From positions 1,039,671-1,103,670 of the forward strand of contig NZ_QWGG01000001.1 in NCBI RefSeq assembly GCF_003730195.1: a DNA stretch of 64,000 nt, given 5' to 3'. Under the pieces are notes generated by a model. It saw only the letters and a list, made by a program, of their open reading frames with translations. It did not search any database and was not told the DNA's origin. A program made the translations under genes and the position numbers. Below, piece by piece: positions 42,839-50,531 of this stretch (the first letter of the stretch is position 1; each line of letters starts with the position of its first letter). Origin of the DNA: Halosimplex salinum. GTDB taxonomy: Archaea; Halobacteriota; Halobacteria; Halobacteriales; Haloarculaceae.

Positions 42839-43837
42839 ATGCGAATCCTCGTGACCCTGCCCGCGGGCGACTTGCGCGACTCGTTCTTCCCGCCGGGTAT
42901 GCGCGACCGCCTCGAATCGCTCGGGACCGTCGAGTGGAACCCGGACGTCGACGACTTCACCGAAGCGGAACTGCGAGATCGTATCGACGGCGTCGACGTG
43001 CTCGTGACCGGCTGGGGCAGTCCGCGGGTCACTGCCGACGTGCTCGACGCGGCCGACGACCTCTCGCTGGTCGCCCACACCGGCGGGAGTGTGGCCTCGC
43101 TCGTCTCCGAAGCCGTCTACGACGCCGGGATCGCCGTCGTGAGCGCCAACGACGTGATGGCCGACCACACCGCAGAGCACACTCTCGCGCTCCTGCTCTC
43201 GCAGTTACGTGCCGTCCCCGCGCTCGACCGCACGATGAGCGCGGGCGAGTGGGGCACAGGCGACGGCGAGGGCGCCGAGATCCGGACGCTCCACGAGGCC
43301 GACGTGGGTCTGGTCGGTCTCGGCACCATCGGACGGAACCTGCTCGACCACCTCGACTCGTTCGGCGCTACCGTCTCCGTGTACGATCCGTACGTCGACG
43401 CCGAGGACCTGTCCGAGTGGCCGTCCGCGTCGCTGACGGACCTGAAGACGGCGCTCGACTCCCGGGTCGTCTCGGTCCACGCGGCACGCACGGAGGAGAC
43501 GGTCGGGATGCTCGACGCGGACAGACTCGCGCAGATCCCCGACGGTGCACTGCTGGTCAACACCGCTCGTGCTGAGATCGTGGAGGAAGGCGCCCTCCTC
43601 GCGGAACTCCGTTCCGGCAGAATCTCGGCGGCGCTCGACGTGTACCACGAGGAACCGCTCCCGGCCGACCACGAACTCCGATCGCTGGAGAACGTGCTCC
43701 TGACGCCGCACGTCGGCGGGTCGGAGATCCGACCGCCGCTGACCGCCGCCGTGCTGGACGACGTCGAGCGCTTCCGTGACGGGACCTCGCTCGAATACCG
43801 GATCCCTCGCGAGCAGTGGGCGACGATGACGCGGTAA
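42839..43837 (+). CDS. D-2-hydroxyacid dehydrogenase, NAD-dependent
   Basis: This 332-residue enzyme has the D-isomer-specific 2-hydroxyacid dehydrogenase fold. The NAD site is VGLVGLGTIGRNLLDHL. The catalytic triad is recognisable: Arg in VNTARAEIVEE, Glu in DVYHEEPLP and His in LLTPHVGGSEI. The flanking catalytic domain (RILVTLPAGDLRDSFFPPGMRDRL) is normal. Such enzymes interconvert 2-keto acids and D-2-hydroxy acids such as glycerate, glyoxylate or gluconate derivatives. It is divergent from the RraA-like gene and convergent with the sugar isomerase gene. The start at 42839 follows a TATA-like CTTTATGCG at 42809-42817. Confidence 0.92.
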   Translation: MRILVTLPAGDLRDSFFPPGMRDRLESLGTVEWNPDVDDFTEAELRDRIDGVDVLVTGWGSPRVTADVLDAADDLSLVAHTGGSVASLVSEAVYDAGIAVVSANDVMADHTAEHTLALLLSQLRAVPALDRTMSAGEWGTGDGEGAEIRTLHEADVGLVGLGTIGRNLLDHLDSFGATVSVYDPYVDAEDLSEWPSASLTDLKTALDSRVVSVHAARTEETVGMLDADRLAQIPDGALLVNTARAEIVEEGALLAELRSGRISAALDVYHEEPLPADHELRSLENVLLTPHVGGSEIRPPLTAAVLDDVERFRDGTSLEYRIPREQWATMTR

Positions 43838-43870
43838 GGACTCTCGGCGCGCTCGCACCGGCCGGGCCGG

Positions 43871-44707
43871 CTACACCGAGACGCCGACCTCGTCGGCGAC
43901 CGACCGGACGTGCGCCGCGGCCCGTTCGTACTCCTCGGGGCCGTCGAGGTGTTCGAGCATGACCGGAAGATCGTCGTCGAGTCCGTCGAGCGCCCGCAGG
44001 AGCGCGTGATAATCGAGATTCCCCTCACCCGGAGGCACCTCCGAGAGGTGGACGAGCGGGTCCTCGCCCATCGCAACGTCCTTGAGGTGGACCGACTGAA
44101 TCTCCGACCCGAACTCGTCCACGAACGCCTCGATCAGCCCCGCGGTGTCGGCGTACTGTCGAGGCGAGGCCACGAGGTTGACGGGGTCGAAGTGGACGGC
44201 GAACGCCTCGCGGTCGACCGCGTCGAGGAGGCGCCGGTAGCTCTCGACAGAGTCGGGGACCATCCACGACATCGCTTCGAGCGTGTACGTCGCGTCGTCC
44301 GGGTCGGCGCCGTCGACGATATCCCGGACGGTCTCGACGACCAGATCGAACGTCGCCTCGTCGAAGTTCTCGGGATGTGGACCGGCCCACGAGTCGCCGC
44401 GCGACCCGGCGACGTTGACCGCGCAATTCGCGCCGATCTCGTCGGCCAGTTCGAGGTGTCGCGTACACGCCTCGACGGCTTCCCGGCGTGCTTCGGGATC
44501 GGGATTGACCGGATTGTGTCCCCACGCCCCGACCTCGGCGATGGACACGTCCGCGTCCGCCGCCGCCCGGCGGTAGGCACGGATCGTCTCGCTCTCGGTA
44601 CCCGGATCGAGCGGGCAGTAGGCCGCCGAGTATCCCCACTCCCGCACCGCGTCGATCCACTCCTTTGGACTGTCGTAGTCGGCGAATAGCCGCCCTCCGA
44701 GTCGCAT
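43871..44707 (-). CDS. Sugar phosphate isomerase/epimerase-like TIM barrel
   Basis: This is a 278-residue xylose-isomerase-like TIM-barrel protein (AP endonuclease family 2 fold). Metal-binding residues of the family are visible: Glu in LEAMSWMVP, Asp in VHFDPVNLV, His in VHLKDVAMG and Glu in VMLEHLDGP. The N-terminal MRLGGRLFADYDSPKEWIDAVREWGYSAAY gives the first strand. It is likely an isomerase or epimerase acting on a keto sugar or an inosose-like compound. I start it at 44707, as upstream in-frame sequence covers the 19-bp repeats and the palindromes. It is divergent from the Bat-type regulator, which may control it. Confidence 0.85.
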   Translation of the reverse strand: MRLGGRLFADYDSPKEWIDAVREWGYSAAYCPLDPGTESETIRAYRRAAADADVSIAEVGAWGHNPVNPDPEARREAVEACTRHLELADEIGANCAVNVAGSRGDSWAGPHPENFDEATFDLVVETVRDIVDGADPDDATYTLEAMSWMVPDSVESYRRLLDAVDREAFAVHFDPVNLVASPRQYADTAGLIEAFVDEFGSEIQSVHLKDVAMGEDPLVHLSEVPPGEGNLDYHALLRALDGLDDDLPVMLEHLDGPEEYERAAAHVRSVADEVGVSV

Positions 44708-44747
44708 GCGCTCGCCTACGGCGACCGCCCACAAACCCCTGCCGGAG

Positions 44748-44826
44748 CCAGCGGGTTCGCCCGGAACCAGCGGGATCGGTCGGGGCAAGCGGGATCGGCC
44801 AGGGCAAGCGGGATCGACCGGGGCAC
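44748..44826. repeat. Four 19-bp tandem repeats
   Basis: A GCGGG-TCG core recurs every 19 bp at 44751, 44770, 44789 and 44808. The first copy is more divergent (GCGGGTTCG against GCGGGATCG). The array lies between the isomerase gene and the palindromes in front of the Bat-type regulator, so it may affect the shared promoter region. Confidence 0.8.
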
Positions 44827-44883
44827 GCGAGGCGTTCGGAGTAATCGGGACGCCCCGAAGCCCGGACCAGCAACCCGTAGTTC

Positions 44884-44898
44884 CCGAACATTGTTCGG
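44884..44898. promoter_or_regulatory. Palindrome CCGAACA-T-TGTTCGG
   Basis: This is a perfect 7-bp inverted repeat around a single T. It resembles the CGAA-N4-TTCG motif but with a spacer of five. Its centre is about 42 bp (four helical turns) from the centre of the next palindrome, so the pair would face the same side of the helix. Confidence 0.6.
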
Positions 44899-44925
44899 TT
44901 GAACGGCAGTTCGGCGGTCGAATTT

Positions 44926-44939
44926 CCGAACATGTTCGG
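44926..44939. promoter_or_regulatory. Palindrome CCGAACATGTTCGG (CGAA-N4-TTCG type)
   Basis: This 14-bp perfect palindrome contains CGAA-CATG-TTCG at 44927-44938. It matches the motif reported upstream of haloarchaeal denitrification genes controlled by NarO. The centre lies 43 bp before the ATG of the Bat-type regulator, just upstream of where its TATA/BRE element should be. Confidence 0.65.
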
Positions 44940-44960
44940 GAACACTGATAGTCCTCGGGG

Positions 44961-44974
44961 CCCGTAATTACGGG
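44961..44974. promoter_or_regulatory. Palindrome CCCGTAATTACGGG abutting a start codon
   Basis: This is a perfect 14-bp palindrome that ends two bases before the ATG at 44976. If the transcript is leaderless it overlaps the transcription start, an ideal place for repression, possibly autoregulation by the gene product. Confidence 0.55.
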
Positions 44975-44975
44975 T

Positions 44976-45638
44976 ATGCCGCGGGCCAAACTGGAGATCA
45001 CCGTCCCGGACTCGGTGTGGATCGGCGAACTGTCCCGTAACTACCCCGACGCGCAGTTCGAGATCCTGACGGTGTTTCCGAAGGGGGAGGGCGGGGTCGC
45101 ACTGGCCGAGATCACGGCCGAGGCCGTCGAGGAGATCGTCGTCGAGATGGACGCCTACGAGGAGGTGACCAGCACGGACTACCTCCAGCGGACCGACGAC
45201 ACCGCGCTCGTCCAGTTCGAGACGTCGAACCCCGTGCTCCTCCTGCCGGTTCGCAACGCCGGGACGCCGCTCGAACTCCCCTTCACCGTCGTCGACGGAA
45301 CGGTCCAGTGGGAGGTCACCGCACCCCGGGACCGGCTCTCGACCCTCGGCGACCAGCTCCGGCAGTTCGGCATCGACTTCGAGGTCATCGCCGTCCGCCA
45401 GGAGATGGAGACCGAGCAGCTACTCACGCCCAAACAGCACAGGCTCGTCCAGACCGCCGTCCGCGAGGGGTACTACGACACGCCCCGCGAGTGCACGCTG
45501 ACGGAACTCGCCGACGAGTCCGACATCGCGAAGTCGACCTGCAGCGAGACGCTCCACCGCGCCGAGGAGAAGATCGTCAAGGAGTTCGTCGACGAGACGG
45601 ACCTGAGCAGCGAACGCACGCCCGCGATCCAGCACTGA
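44976..45638 (+). CDS. Bat-type (HTH-10) transcriptional regulator
   Basis: This 220-residue protein has the haloarchaeal bacterio-opsin-activator layout. An N-terminal beta-rich domain (residues 1-145; PRAKLEITVPDSVWIGELSRNYPDAQFEIL) is followed by the C-terminal HTH-10 domain (LTPKQHRLVQTAVREGYYDTPRECTLTELADESDIAKSTCSETLHRAEEKIVKEFV). The N-terminal cysteine cluster expected in the redox-sensing NarO/DmsR regulators is absent, so it is not NarO itself. Its control region contains two CGAA-type palindromes and a third palindrome touching the ATG. It may therefore be a target of the anaerobic regulator and also self-regulated. Candidate targets are the divergent isomerase gene and the sugar-acid cluster. 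Confidence 0.85.
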   Translation: MPRAKLEITVPDSVWIGELSRNYPDAQFEILTVFPKGEGGVALAEITAEAVEEIVVEMDAYEEVTSTDYLQRTDDTALVQFETSNPVLLLPVRNAGTPLELPFTVVDGTVQWEVTAPRDRLSTLGDQLRQFGIDFEVIAVRQEMETEQLLTPKQHRLVQTAVREGYYDTPRECTLTELADESDIAKSTCSETLHRAEEKIVKEFVDETDLSSERTPAIQH

Positions 45639-45977
45639 GACCACCTCGTTACCACTATTTCCCCGGAGGAGTCCACGACCCTGCCGAAAAACGTGGGTGA
45701 AAACACAGTCGGAGCGCCCCTCTGACGAGGTGTCGTCCGCTTCGTCTTCGCGCGGCGTCGCCGCGCGAACGGTCCGAGGGAGCGTCGCTCCCTCGCTACT
45801 CATGGGGAAGCCCGAATCTCGGCCTTCGGCCTCGATGCGTTGAACAGCCTCGCGCCTCCGGCGCCCGGCGGGTGCTCGGTACGGAGAGACGCTCACGTCA
45901 GTCCGAATACTGGCTCGAACGGGACGTGTCGAGAACAGCTTGCGGATACAGAGGACGGAGTCAACACGAAGAGAGCG
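45639..45977. other. Intergenic hairpin chain, no gene seen
   Basis: The stretch opens with a motif shared with 38000-38040 (GTGGGTGAAAACAC followed by a GTCGGAG..CTCTGAC hairpin, 45686-45728). It continues with CGCGCGGC..GCCGCGCG near 45752, GAGGGAGCG..CGCTCCCTC near 45777 and CGAGGC-type repeats. No coding frame is convincing. Confidence 0.55.
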
Positions 45978-46220
45978 CTACTCCGTCCACCTGATCTCGT
46001 ACTCCAGTTCGTACCGTTGGTCTCCGGATTCCGAATCCGTGAGTCGTTCGAGTTCGACTTCGAATCGGGGGTTCTCCGGAACAGTCACAGTCTGTTCCGC
46101 TGTGGCGCTCACTAACGTGACGTCCCCGGATTCGACCTGATCTGCAGCGTCGCGTAACGCTTCAGAGATCTCCGTTCTCGAAGCCTGTTCCTCGGTTTTG
46201 AAGAGCTGGTCTTCCGGCAT
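45978..46220 (-). CDS. Amphi-Trp domain protein, 80 aa
   Basis: This small cytoplasmic protein has the amphi-Trp domain pattern: LFKTEEQASRTEISEALRDAADQVESGDVTL, beta strands TVTVPENPRFEVELERLTD, and the end YELEYEIRWTE with the single terminal tryptophan for which the family is named. The function of these short proteins is not known. A TATA-like AACATATGTC is present about 30 bp upstream of the ATG at 46220. It lies downstream of the nos operon on the same strand but has its own promoter. Confidence 0.85.
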   Translation of the reverse strand: MPEDQLFKTEEQASRTEISEALRDAADQVESGDVTLVSATAEQTVTVPENPRFEVELERLTDSESGDQRYELEYEIRWTE

Positions 46221-46388
46221 CGACTCTAACTACGTCGAGGAGAGACATATGTTCGAGTGTAGTTCTCGGAACAGTAGAACGAGTTACGGCCACACACATG
46301 CTCAGTGGACCATTTACGGTGTTTCGAACGGTATTCGAGACGGGAAGCGATCACAGCGGTAATCGAGCGATCGAATCCTGCCGACCGC

Positions 46389-47309
46389 TCAGGCCCGCCG
46401 ACCCAGCAACCGCCCGCCGACCGCGAGCGGCAGGACGATCCAGACCGCCAGGCCAGCGAGGATAGCCGGGGTCGACACGGCCGCGGTGGCGAGGACGGCG
46501 CCGGCCCCACCGCCGCTGGTGGGGACGAGCGAGAGGACGACCAGCCTGAGCACGTCGGCCGGGTTCGCGACGACGAGCGCGCTCAGGAGCCAGCGCGGCG
46601 GGTCGAGCGCCACGACGACCCCCAGCGCGACGAGGTCGTAGACGAGCACGAACCACACCCACGCGAGCAGCGCGCCGCCGAGCGCGCGGGCTTTCTCCGT
46701 CGCGGCGGCCGAGATGCAGACGCCGAGCGCGAGGAAGGCGACGCCGACGGTCACCGCGGTCAGCAGATAGTGGAGGTACGCCGGCAGGACCGCGGGCCCG
46801 AAGCGGAGGCCGACCGCGACGGCGCCGAGACCGAGCCCGACGGTCATCCCGACCGCGAGCGTCGCCGCGCGGCCGAGGAAGGTACCGACCAACAGGGCGG
46901 TGCGGCCGAGCGGAACGGATAGCAGGAGTTCCAGCGTCCCGCGTTCGTCGGCGCCGACGACGGTGCCGTACCCGAGCGCGAGCGCGGCCAGCGGCACGAG
47001 GTACACCGAGAGCTCGGCGAGGGTCACGAGCAGCGCGCCGACGCTGGTCGGCCCGGTCGCGGTGCCGGTGAGGCCGACGACCGCCAGCGAGAAGACGCCG
47101 AACAGCGCGGCGAGCCCGACGCTCCAGCGGGCGCGCGCGAGCACCCGGTACTCCCGGCGAGCGACGCCGAACACCTGCCGCACGGTGTCGACAGAGCCCG
47201 CGGTTTCGGTCGCCGTGGCGGACGCGGACGCACGGGCGGTCGCGCCCCCGTCGGGGCACGGTCGTTCGTCGTGGGGCGCGTCGACCCCCTCGCTCTCCGA
47301 ATCGGTCAC
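46389..47309 (-). CDS. nosY: NosY-type ABC transporter permease
   Basis: This is a 306-residue permease with a disordered N-terminus of about 40 residues and six transmembrane helices of the ABC-2 type (GLAALFGVFSLAVVGLTG, VYLVPLAALALGYGTVVGADERGTLELLLSVPLGR, and others). The ADERGTLELLLSVP coupling segment is characteristic of NosY. With NosF and NosD it forms the ABC complex that supports maturation of the nitrous oxide reductase copper centre. Its start overlaps the nosF stop by 4 bp, so translation is coupled. It is the last gene of the nos operon. Confidence 0.88.
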   Translation of the reverse strand: MTDSESEGVDAPHDERPCPDGGATARASASATATETAGSVDTVRQVFGVARREYRVLARARWSVGLAALFGVFSLAVVGLTGTATGPTSVGALLVTLAELSVYLVPLAALALGYGTVVGADERGTLELLLSVPLGRTALLVGTFLGRAATLAVGMTVGLGLGAVAVGLRFGPAVLPAYLHYLLTAVTVGVAFLALGVCISAAATEKARALGGALLAWVWFVLVYDLVALGVVVALDPPRWLLSALVVANPADVLRLVVLSLVPTSGGGAGAVLATAAVSTPAILAGLAVWIVLPLAVGGRLLGRRA

Positions 47310-48220
47310 GCTCGTTCACCTCCGTTGGAGACGGTCCGGCGAACCGCGGCTTCGAGCCCCGGTTCGTCGACGCTCACGGACTCGGGGTCGGTCTCGACGA
47401 CCGCCGCGAGCGCGTCGTTGACCCGGTCGCGTTCGACCGCGAGTTCGAGGTCGGTCGTGCGAGCCGTGAGCGACGCCTCGGGAACGGCTGCTCGGACAGT
47501 CTCGGTCACGCTCGAACGAGTGGCTTCGTCGGCGTATCCGGCGGTGATGGTCACTGCGTCGCCGGCCGCTCGGACCACCTCCTCGACCGTGCCGACCGTC
47601 CGCAACTGACCGTCGTCGAGCACGGCGACGCGGTCGCACAGCGCCTCGACCTCGCTCAGGACGTGCGTGCTGAGGACGACCGTCACGTCGCGCTCCTCGC
47701 GGACTCGCTCCACGACGCGATTGAACGCGTCGACGCCGCCGGGGTCCAGCCCGGCGGTCGGCTCGTCGAGCAGGAGCACGTCGGGGTCGCCCAGCAGCGC
47801 GGTCGCGAGCCCGAGTCGGCGGTTCATCCCGTTGGAGTAGCCGCCGACGCGCCGGTCGCCGGCGCCCTCGAGTCCGACCACGGAGAGGAGCGTCTCGACC
47901 CGCGGCGCCTCGACGCCGGACATGTCGGCGTAGTAGCCGAGGACCTCCGACCCCGTGAGCGCTGGCTGGAAGCCGGCGTCCTCCGGGAGGTAGCCGACCC
48001 GCTCGCGGACGCGAGTGCCGGCGGTGGGGTCGACGCCGGCGACCCGAACGGTCCCGGCGTCGGGCGTCTCGTGGCCGACGAGCAGGCGGAACAGGGTCGT
48101 CTTGCCCGCGCCGTTCGTGCCGACCAGGCCGAGCGATGCGCCGTCGGGGACGGACAGCGACACGCCGTCGAGCGCGACGACGCCGCCGTACCGCTTCGTG
48201 ACATCAGTGACTTCGATCAT
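47306..48220 (-). CDS. nosF: NosF-type ABC transporter ATPase
   Basis: This is a 304-residue ATP-binding protein. The P-loop is GTNGAGKTTLFRLLVG, the ABC signature is YSNGMNRRLGLATAL, and the Walker B is DVLLLDEPTAGLDPGG. A C-terminal extension of about 90 residues after the nucleotide domain (VVRAAGDAVTITAGYADEATR) is a regulatory or substrate-contact segment as seen in other NosF proteins. It energises the NosDFY complex. It overlaps nosD by 17 bp at its start and nosY at its stop, which fixes its place in the operon. Confidence 0.9.
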   Translation of the reverse strand: MIEVTDVTKRYGGVVALDGVSLSVPDGASLGLVGTNGAGKTTLFRLLVGHETPDAGTVRVAGVDPTAGTRVRERVGYLPEDAGFQPALTGSEVLGYYADMSGVEAPRVETLLSVVGLEGAGDRRVGGYSNGMNRRLGLATALLGDPDVLLLDEPTAGLDPGGVDAFNRVVERVREERDVTVVLSTHVLSEVEALCDRVAVLDDGQLRTVGTVEEVVRAAGDAVTITAGYADEATRSSVTETVRAAVPEASLTARTTDLELAVERDRVNDALAAVVETDPESVSVDEPGLEAAVRRTVSNGGERA

Positions 48221-49601
48221 AGTAGTCTCTCCATTCGTGTGGGGGGTCGACGAGCGGTCTGTGGTCGACGACGCCGGGCGCCTCGACCACCGGTAGGCTC
48301 CGTTCGGCGAGTCTGACGACCTCGAACGCCGGACTGCCGGTGAAGACGCTCGCGTTCGGGTGCTGGGCGGTCAGGTGCTGGACCATGCCCGCGGGGCGGT
48401 AGCGGGTCTCGCTGACGCCGTCGCCGTCCACGTCGCGCGCGTCGGCGCCCGCCCAGTAGTTACCGACCGAGCCGTTCCAGACGACCTGTTCGCCGACGTC
48501 GGCGCGCACCTGGAGCGCGTTGCGCGCGAACGTGTTGTGGTGGACCGACTCGCGGACGCTCCCGGCCGAGAGGTGGACGCCGGCGTCGTTGCCCGCGACG
48601 AGATTGTACGCGATCTCGTTGTCGAGGGAGTTGTAGAGGAACAGGCCGTTCCCGTTCCCGACGAGGTGGTTCCCCCGGACGGTCGTGTCGTCGATGCCCT
48701 TCAGGAGGACCCCGTGGCCGCTCTGACCGGTGTTGTTCACGGCGGTGTTGTTCAGGAGGCGCAGCTCCTCCGAGACCATCAGCGCGTAGCCCACGTCGTT
48801 GTCGAACGCCGTGTTTTCGGTGAGCGTGTTGTCGTTCGAGTACATGAAGTGGACGCCGTATCGGAGGTCCCACAGCGTGTTGTTACGCGCCTCGACGCCC
48901 TCCGCGAACGAGAAGTAGATCCCGTCGCGGGCGTCGGCGATACGGTTGTCCGCGACGTCGGTGTCCGTCGCCTCCCACAGCTGGATGCCGTTCCCGCGGT
49001 CCGTGAGCGGGTGGACTTCCTCGCGGCCGAGGATCGTGTTCCCGACCAGCGTCACGTCGGCGGCACCGTCGACCCAGATCCCGAAGGTCGTCTCCGTCAC
49101 TCGCGTGTCGCGGACGGTGACGCCGTCGCCGGCGACCCAGATCGCGGCGTCGTTGCCCTCGGTCTCGTAGCCGGAGTCACGGACCCACAGCCCGTCGACG
49201 GTGACCCCGGTGGCGTTCAGGACGAGCACGTCGCCCTCGCCGGGTCCGTCGAGGAGCGGGCGGGCGTCGCCGGCGGCCTCAGCGCGCTGGATCGTCACGT
49301 TCGGCGTCTCGACGACGACCGCGTCCGCGGTGTCGAAGCGCCCGCGGAGAGCGACGGTGTCGCCCGGGTCGGCGGCGTCGAGCGCCGCGCGGAGTTCGTC
49401 GTAGCGCTCGCCGTCGACGGTCGCGACACCGGGCTGCTCGGTCGGAGCGAAGTCGAACGACTCCGGGACGCCGGCGTCGAACGCGACGTCGTCGCCGGTG
49501 GGCGTCGCGTCGGTCGGGACGGCGAGGACCGTCCCGGCCGAGGCCACCAGGAGCGCGGCGGCGACAGCGGCCATGAGCGACTCGGTCGACGGCAGTCGCA
49601 C
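48204..49601 (-). CDS. nosD: NosD, copper-insertion beta-helix protein
   Basis: This 465-residue exported protein has an N-terminal signal segment (MAAVAAALLVASAGTVLAVP). From residue about 75 it is a parallel beta-helix of repeated NTxxxx/NxxxxN turns (for example TLVGNTILGREEVHPLTDRGNGIQLWEATDTDVADNRIADARDGIYFSF). This is the NosD/carbohydrate-binding-like CASH repeat. NosD delivers or chaperones copper for the NosZ CuZ centre together with NosF and NosY. It begins 3 bp after the stop of the preceding membrane protein gene. Length is typical. Confidence 0.92.
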   Translation of the reverse strand: MRLPSTESLMAAVAAALLVASAGTVLAVPTDATPTGDDVAFDAGVPESFDFAPTEQPGVATVDGERYDELRAALDAADPGDTVALRGRFDTADAVVVETPNVTIQRAEAAGDARPLLDGPGEGDVLVLNATGVTVDGLWVRDSGYETEGNDAAIWVAGDGVTVRDTRVTETTFGIWVDGAADVTLVGNTILGREEVHPLTDRGNGIQLWEATDTDVADNRIADARDGIYFSFAEGVEARNNTLWDLRYGVHFMYSNDNTLTENTAFDNDVGYALMVSEELRLLNNTAVNNTGQSGHGVLLKGIDDTTVRGNHLVGNGNGLFLYNSLDNEIAYNLVAGNDAGVHLSAGSVRESVHHNTFARNALQVRADVGEQVVWNGSVGNYWAGADARDVDGDGVSETRYRPAGMVQHLTAQHPNASVFTGSPAFEVVRLAERSLPVVEAPGVVDHRPLVDPPHEWRDYYDRSH

Positions 49602-49604
49602 GGG

Positions 49605-50402
49605 TCAGTCACCTCCGCTCGGGCCGGGGCCGGACCGGTCGTCGCGGTCCGGGTCGTCGTCACCCTCGGCCCACTCGTCGTCGCCGACGGTGCGTTCGTC
49701 GAGCCAGTCGCGGCCGCCCTCTATCCGGGCGGCGATCCTGTCGGGGACGTCGCCGAACGTCACCGTCGCGTCGCGGTAGTAGAACGCGACGACGAGCAGG
49801 CCGATCGCGGCGCCCGTGACGTAGGCACCGATCCCGAGCCGGGAGTGGCTCGTGATGTTCGCGACCTCGTAGGTCCCCCACAGCGGCGGCGTGAAGCCGT
49901 CGACGCCCATCACCGGCGCACCCGGGTCGAGGGTGTGGCCGGCCTGGTAGAGGCGGTACTGGATGTCGACGAGCATGACCGTCAGCACCGTGACCGAGCC
50001 GGCGAGCTGGTAGGTCAGCCCGCGGCGGAGCCGGTCGCCGTCCGGCGCGAGCGCGACGAACAGCCCGGCGGCCGCGAGCGCGGCGAAGGCGAACGGGCCG
50101 AGCGACCACTCGGGCACGTCGATCGCGTTCGGGTGGGGTTCGTAGTTCGGCTGCCAGAACACCGGGTCCGGGTAGTAGAACCCGATGTAGTGGTTCAGCG
50201 CGGCCATCTCCTCGTAGTCGCCGCCGATGTACGGGTAGGCGTGCAGGTGGAGCCGGAGCGTCGTGTCCGGGTACTGCACGGCGTCGACGACGATGTGCCA
50301 CATCGGCAGGATCGGCGCGACGAGCAACAGCGCCGCCGCGACGAGCGGCAGGGCGCGTCGGAGCTGCGTGAACTCGCCGAGGTCGGGTGGTTCGTAGTTC
50401 AT
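49605..50402 (-). CDS. Nos-operon membrane protein, 265 aa
   Basis: This is a 265-residue polytopic protein with about five hydrophobic helices (ALPLVAAALLLVAPILPMW, FAFAALAAAGLFVALAP, GLTYQLAGSVTVLTVMLVDI, GIGAYVTGAAIGLLVVAFYY). An outside loop is rich in Tyr and His: HLHAYPYIGGDYEEMAALNHYIGFYYPDPVFWQPNYEPHPN. The loop is a plausible metal-binding or donor-docking surface. The C-terminal 40 residues are acidic and disordered. Comparable genes sit between nosZ and nosD in other haloarchaeal nos clusters; the role (copper handling or electron supply) is unproven. The start at 50402 was chosen at the second in-frame ATG, just before EPPDLGEF. Confidence 0.75.
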   Translation of the reverse strand: MNYEPPDLGEFTQLRRALPLVAAALLLVAPILPMWHIVVDAVQYPDTTLRLHLHAYPYIGGDYEEMAALNHYIGFYYPDPVFWQPNYEPHPNAIDVPEWSLGPFAFAALAAAGLFVALAPDGDRLRRGLTYQLAGSVTVLTVMLVDIQYRLYQAGHTLDPGAPVMGVDGFTPPLWGTYEVANITSHSRLGIGAYVTGAAIGLLVVAFYYRDATVTFGDVPDRIAARIEGGRDWLDERTVGDDEWAEGDDDPDRDDRSGPGPSGGD

Positions 50403-50472
50403 GGGTATCACCGCAGTGCTGTGGGTCGTTTTGTCTGTCGTGGGGCAGTTGGCGTTCGATTCCTGTGACGCG

Positions 50473-50503
50473 AAAAGCCGCGGGCGGTGAAACCCGCGCG
50501 GCT
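50473..50503 (-). terminator. Hairpin plus T-tract after nosZ
   Basis: On the minus strand a GC-rich hairpin (AGCCGCGCGGG...CCGCGGCT with a small bulge and a TTTCA loop) is followed by TTTT, about 30 bp downstream of the nosZ stop. It may terminate or attenuate transcription between nosZ and the downstream nosDFY genes. Confidence 0.45.
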
Positions 50504-50531
50504 CAGGGGGCGGGTGCTCGGGTCGGTCCGG

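Noticed and set aside
44976..45638. Identification of this regulator as NarO
   Set aside because: NarO-type proteins carry an N-terminal cysteine cluster, and this protein has only two cysteines, both in the HTH part.
46325..46337. CGAA-N5-TTCG sequence downstream of nosY
   Set aside because: The spacer is five, and it lies in the 3' region of nosY and far from a start codon with a matching TATA box.
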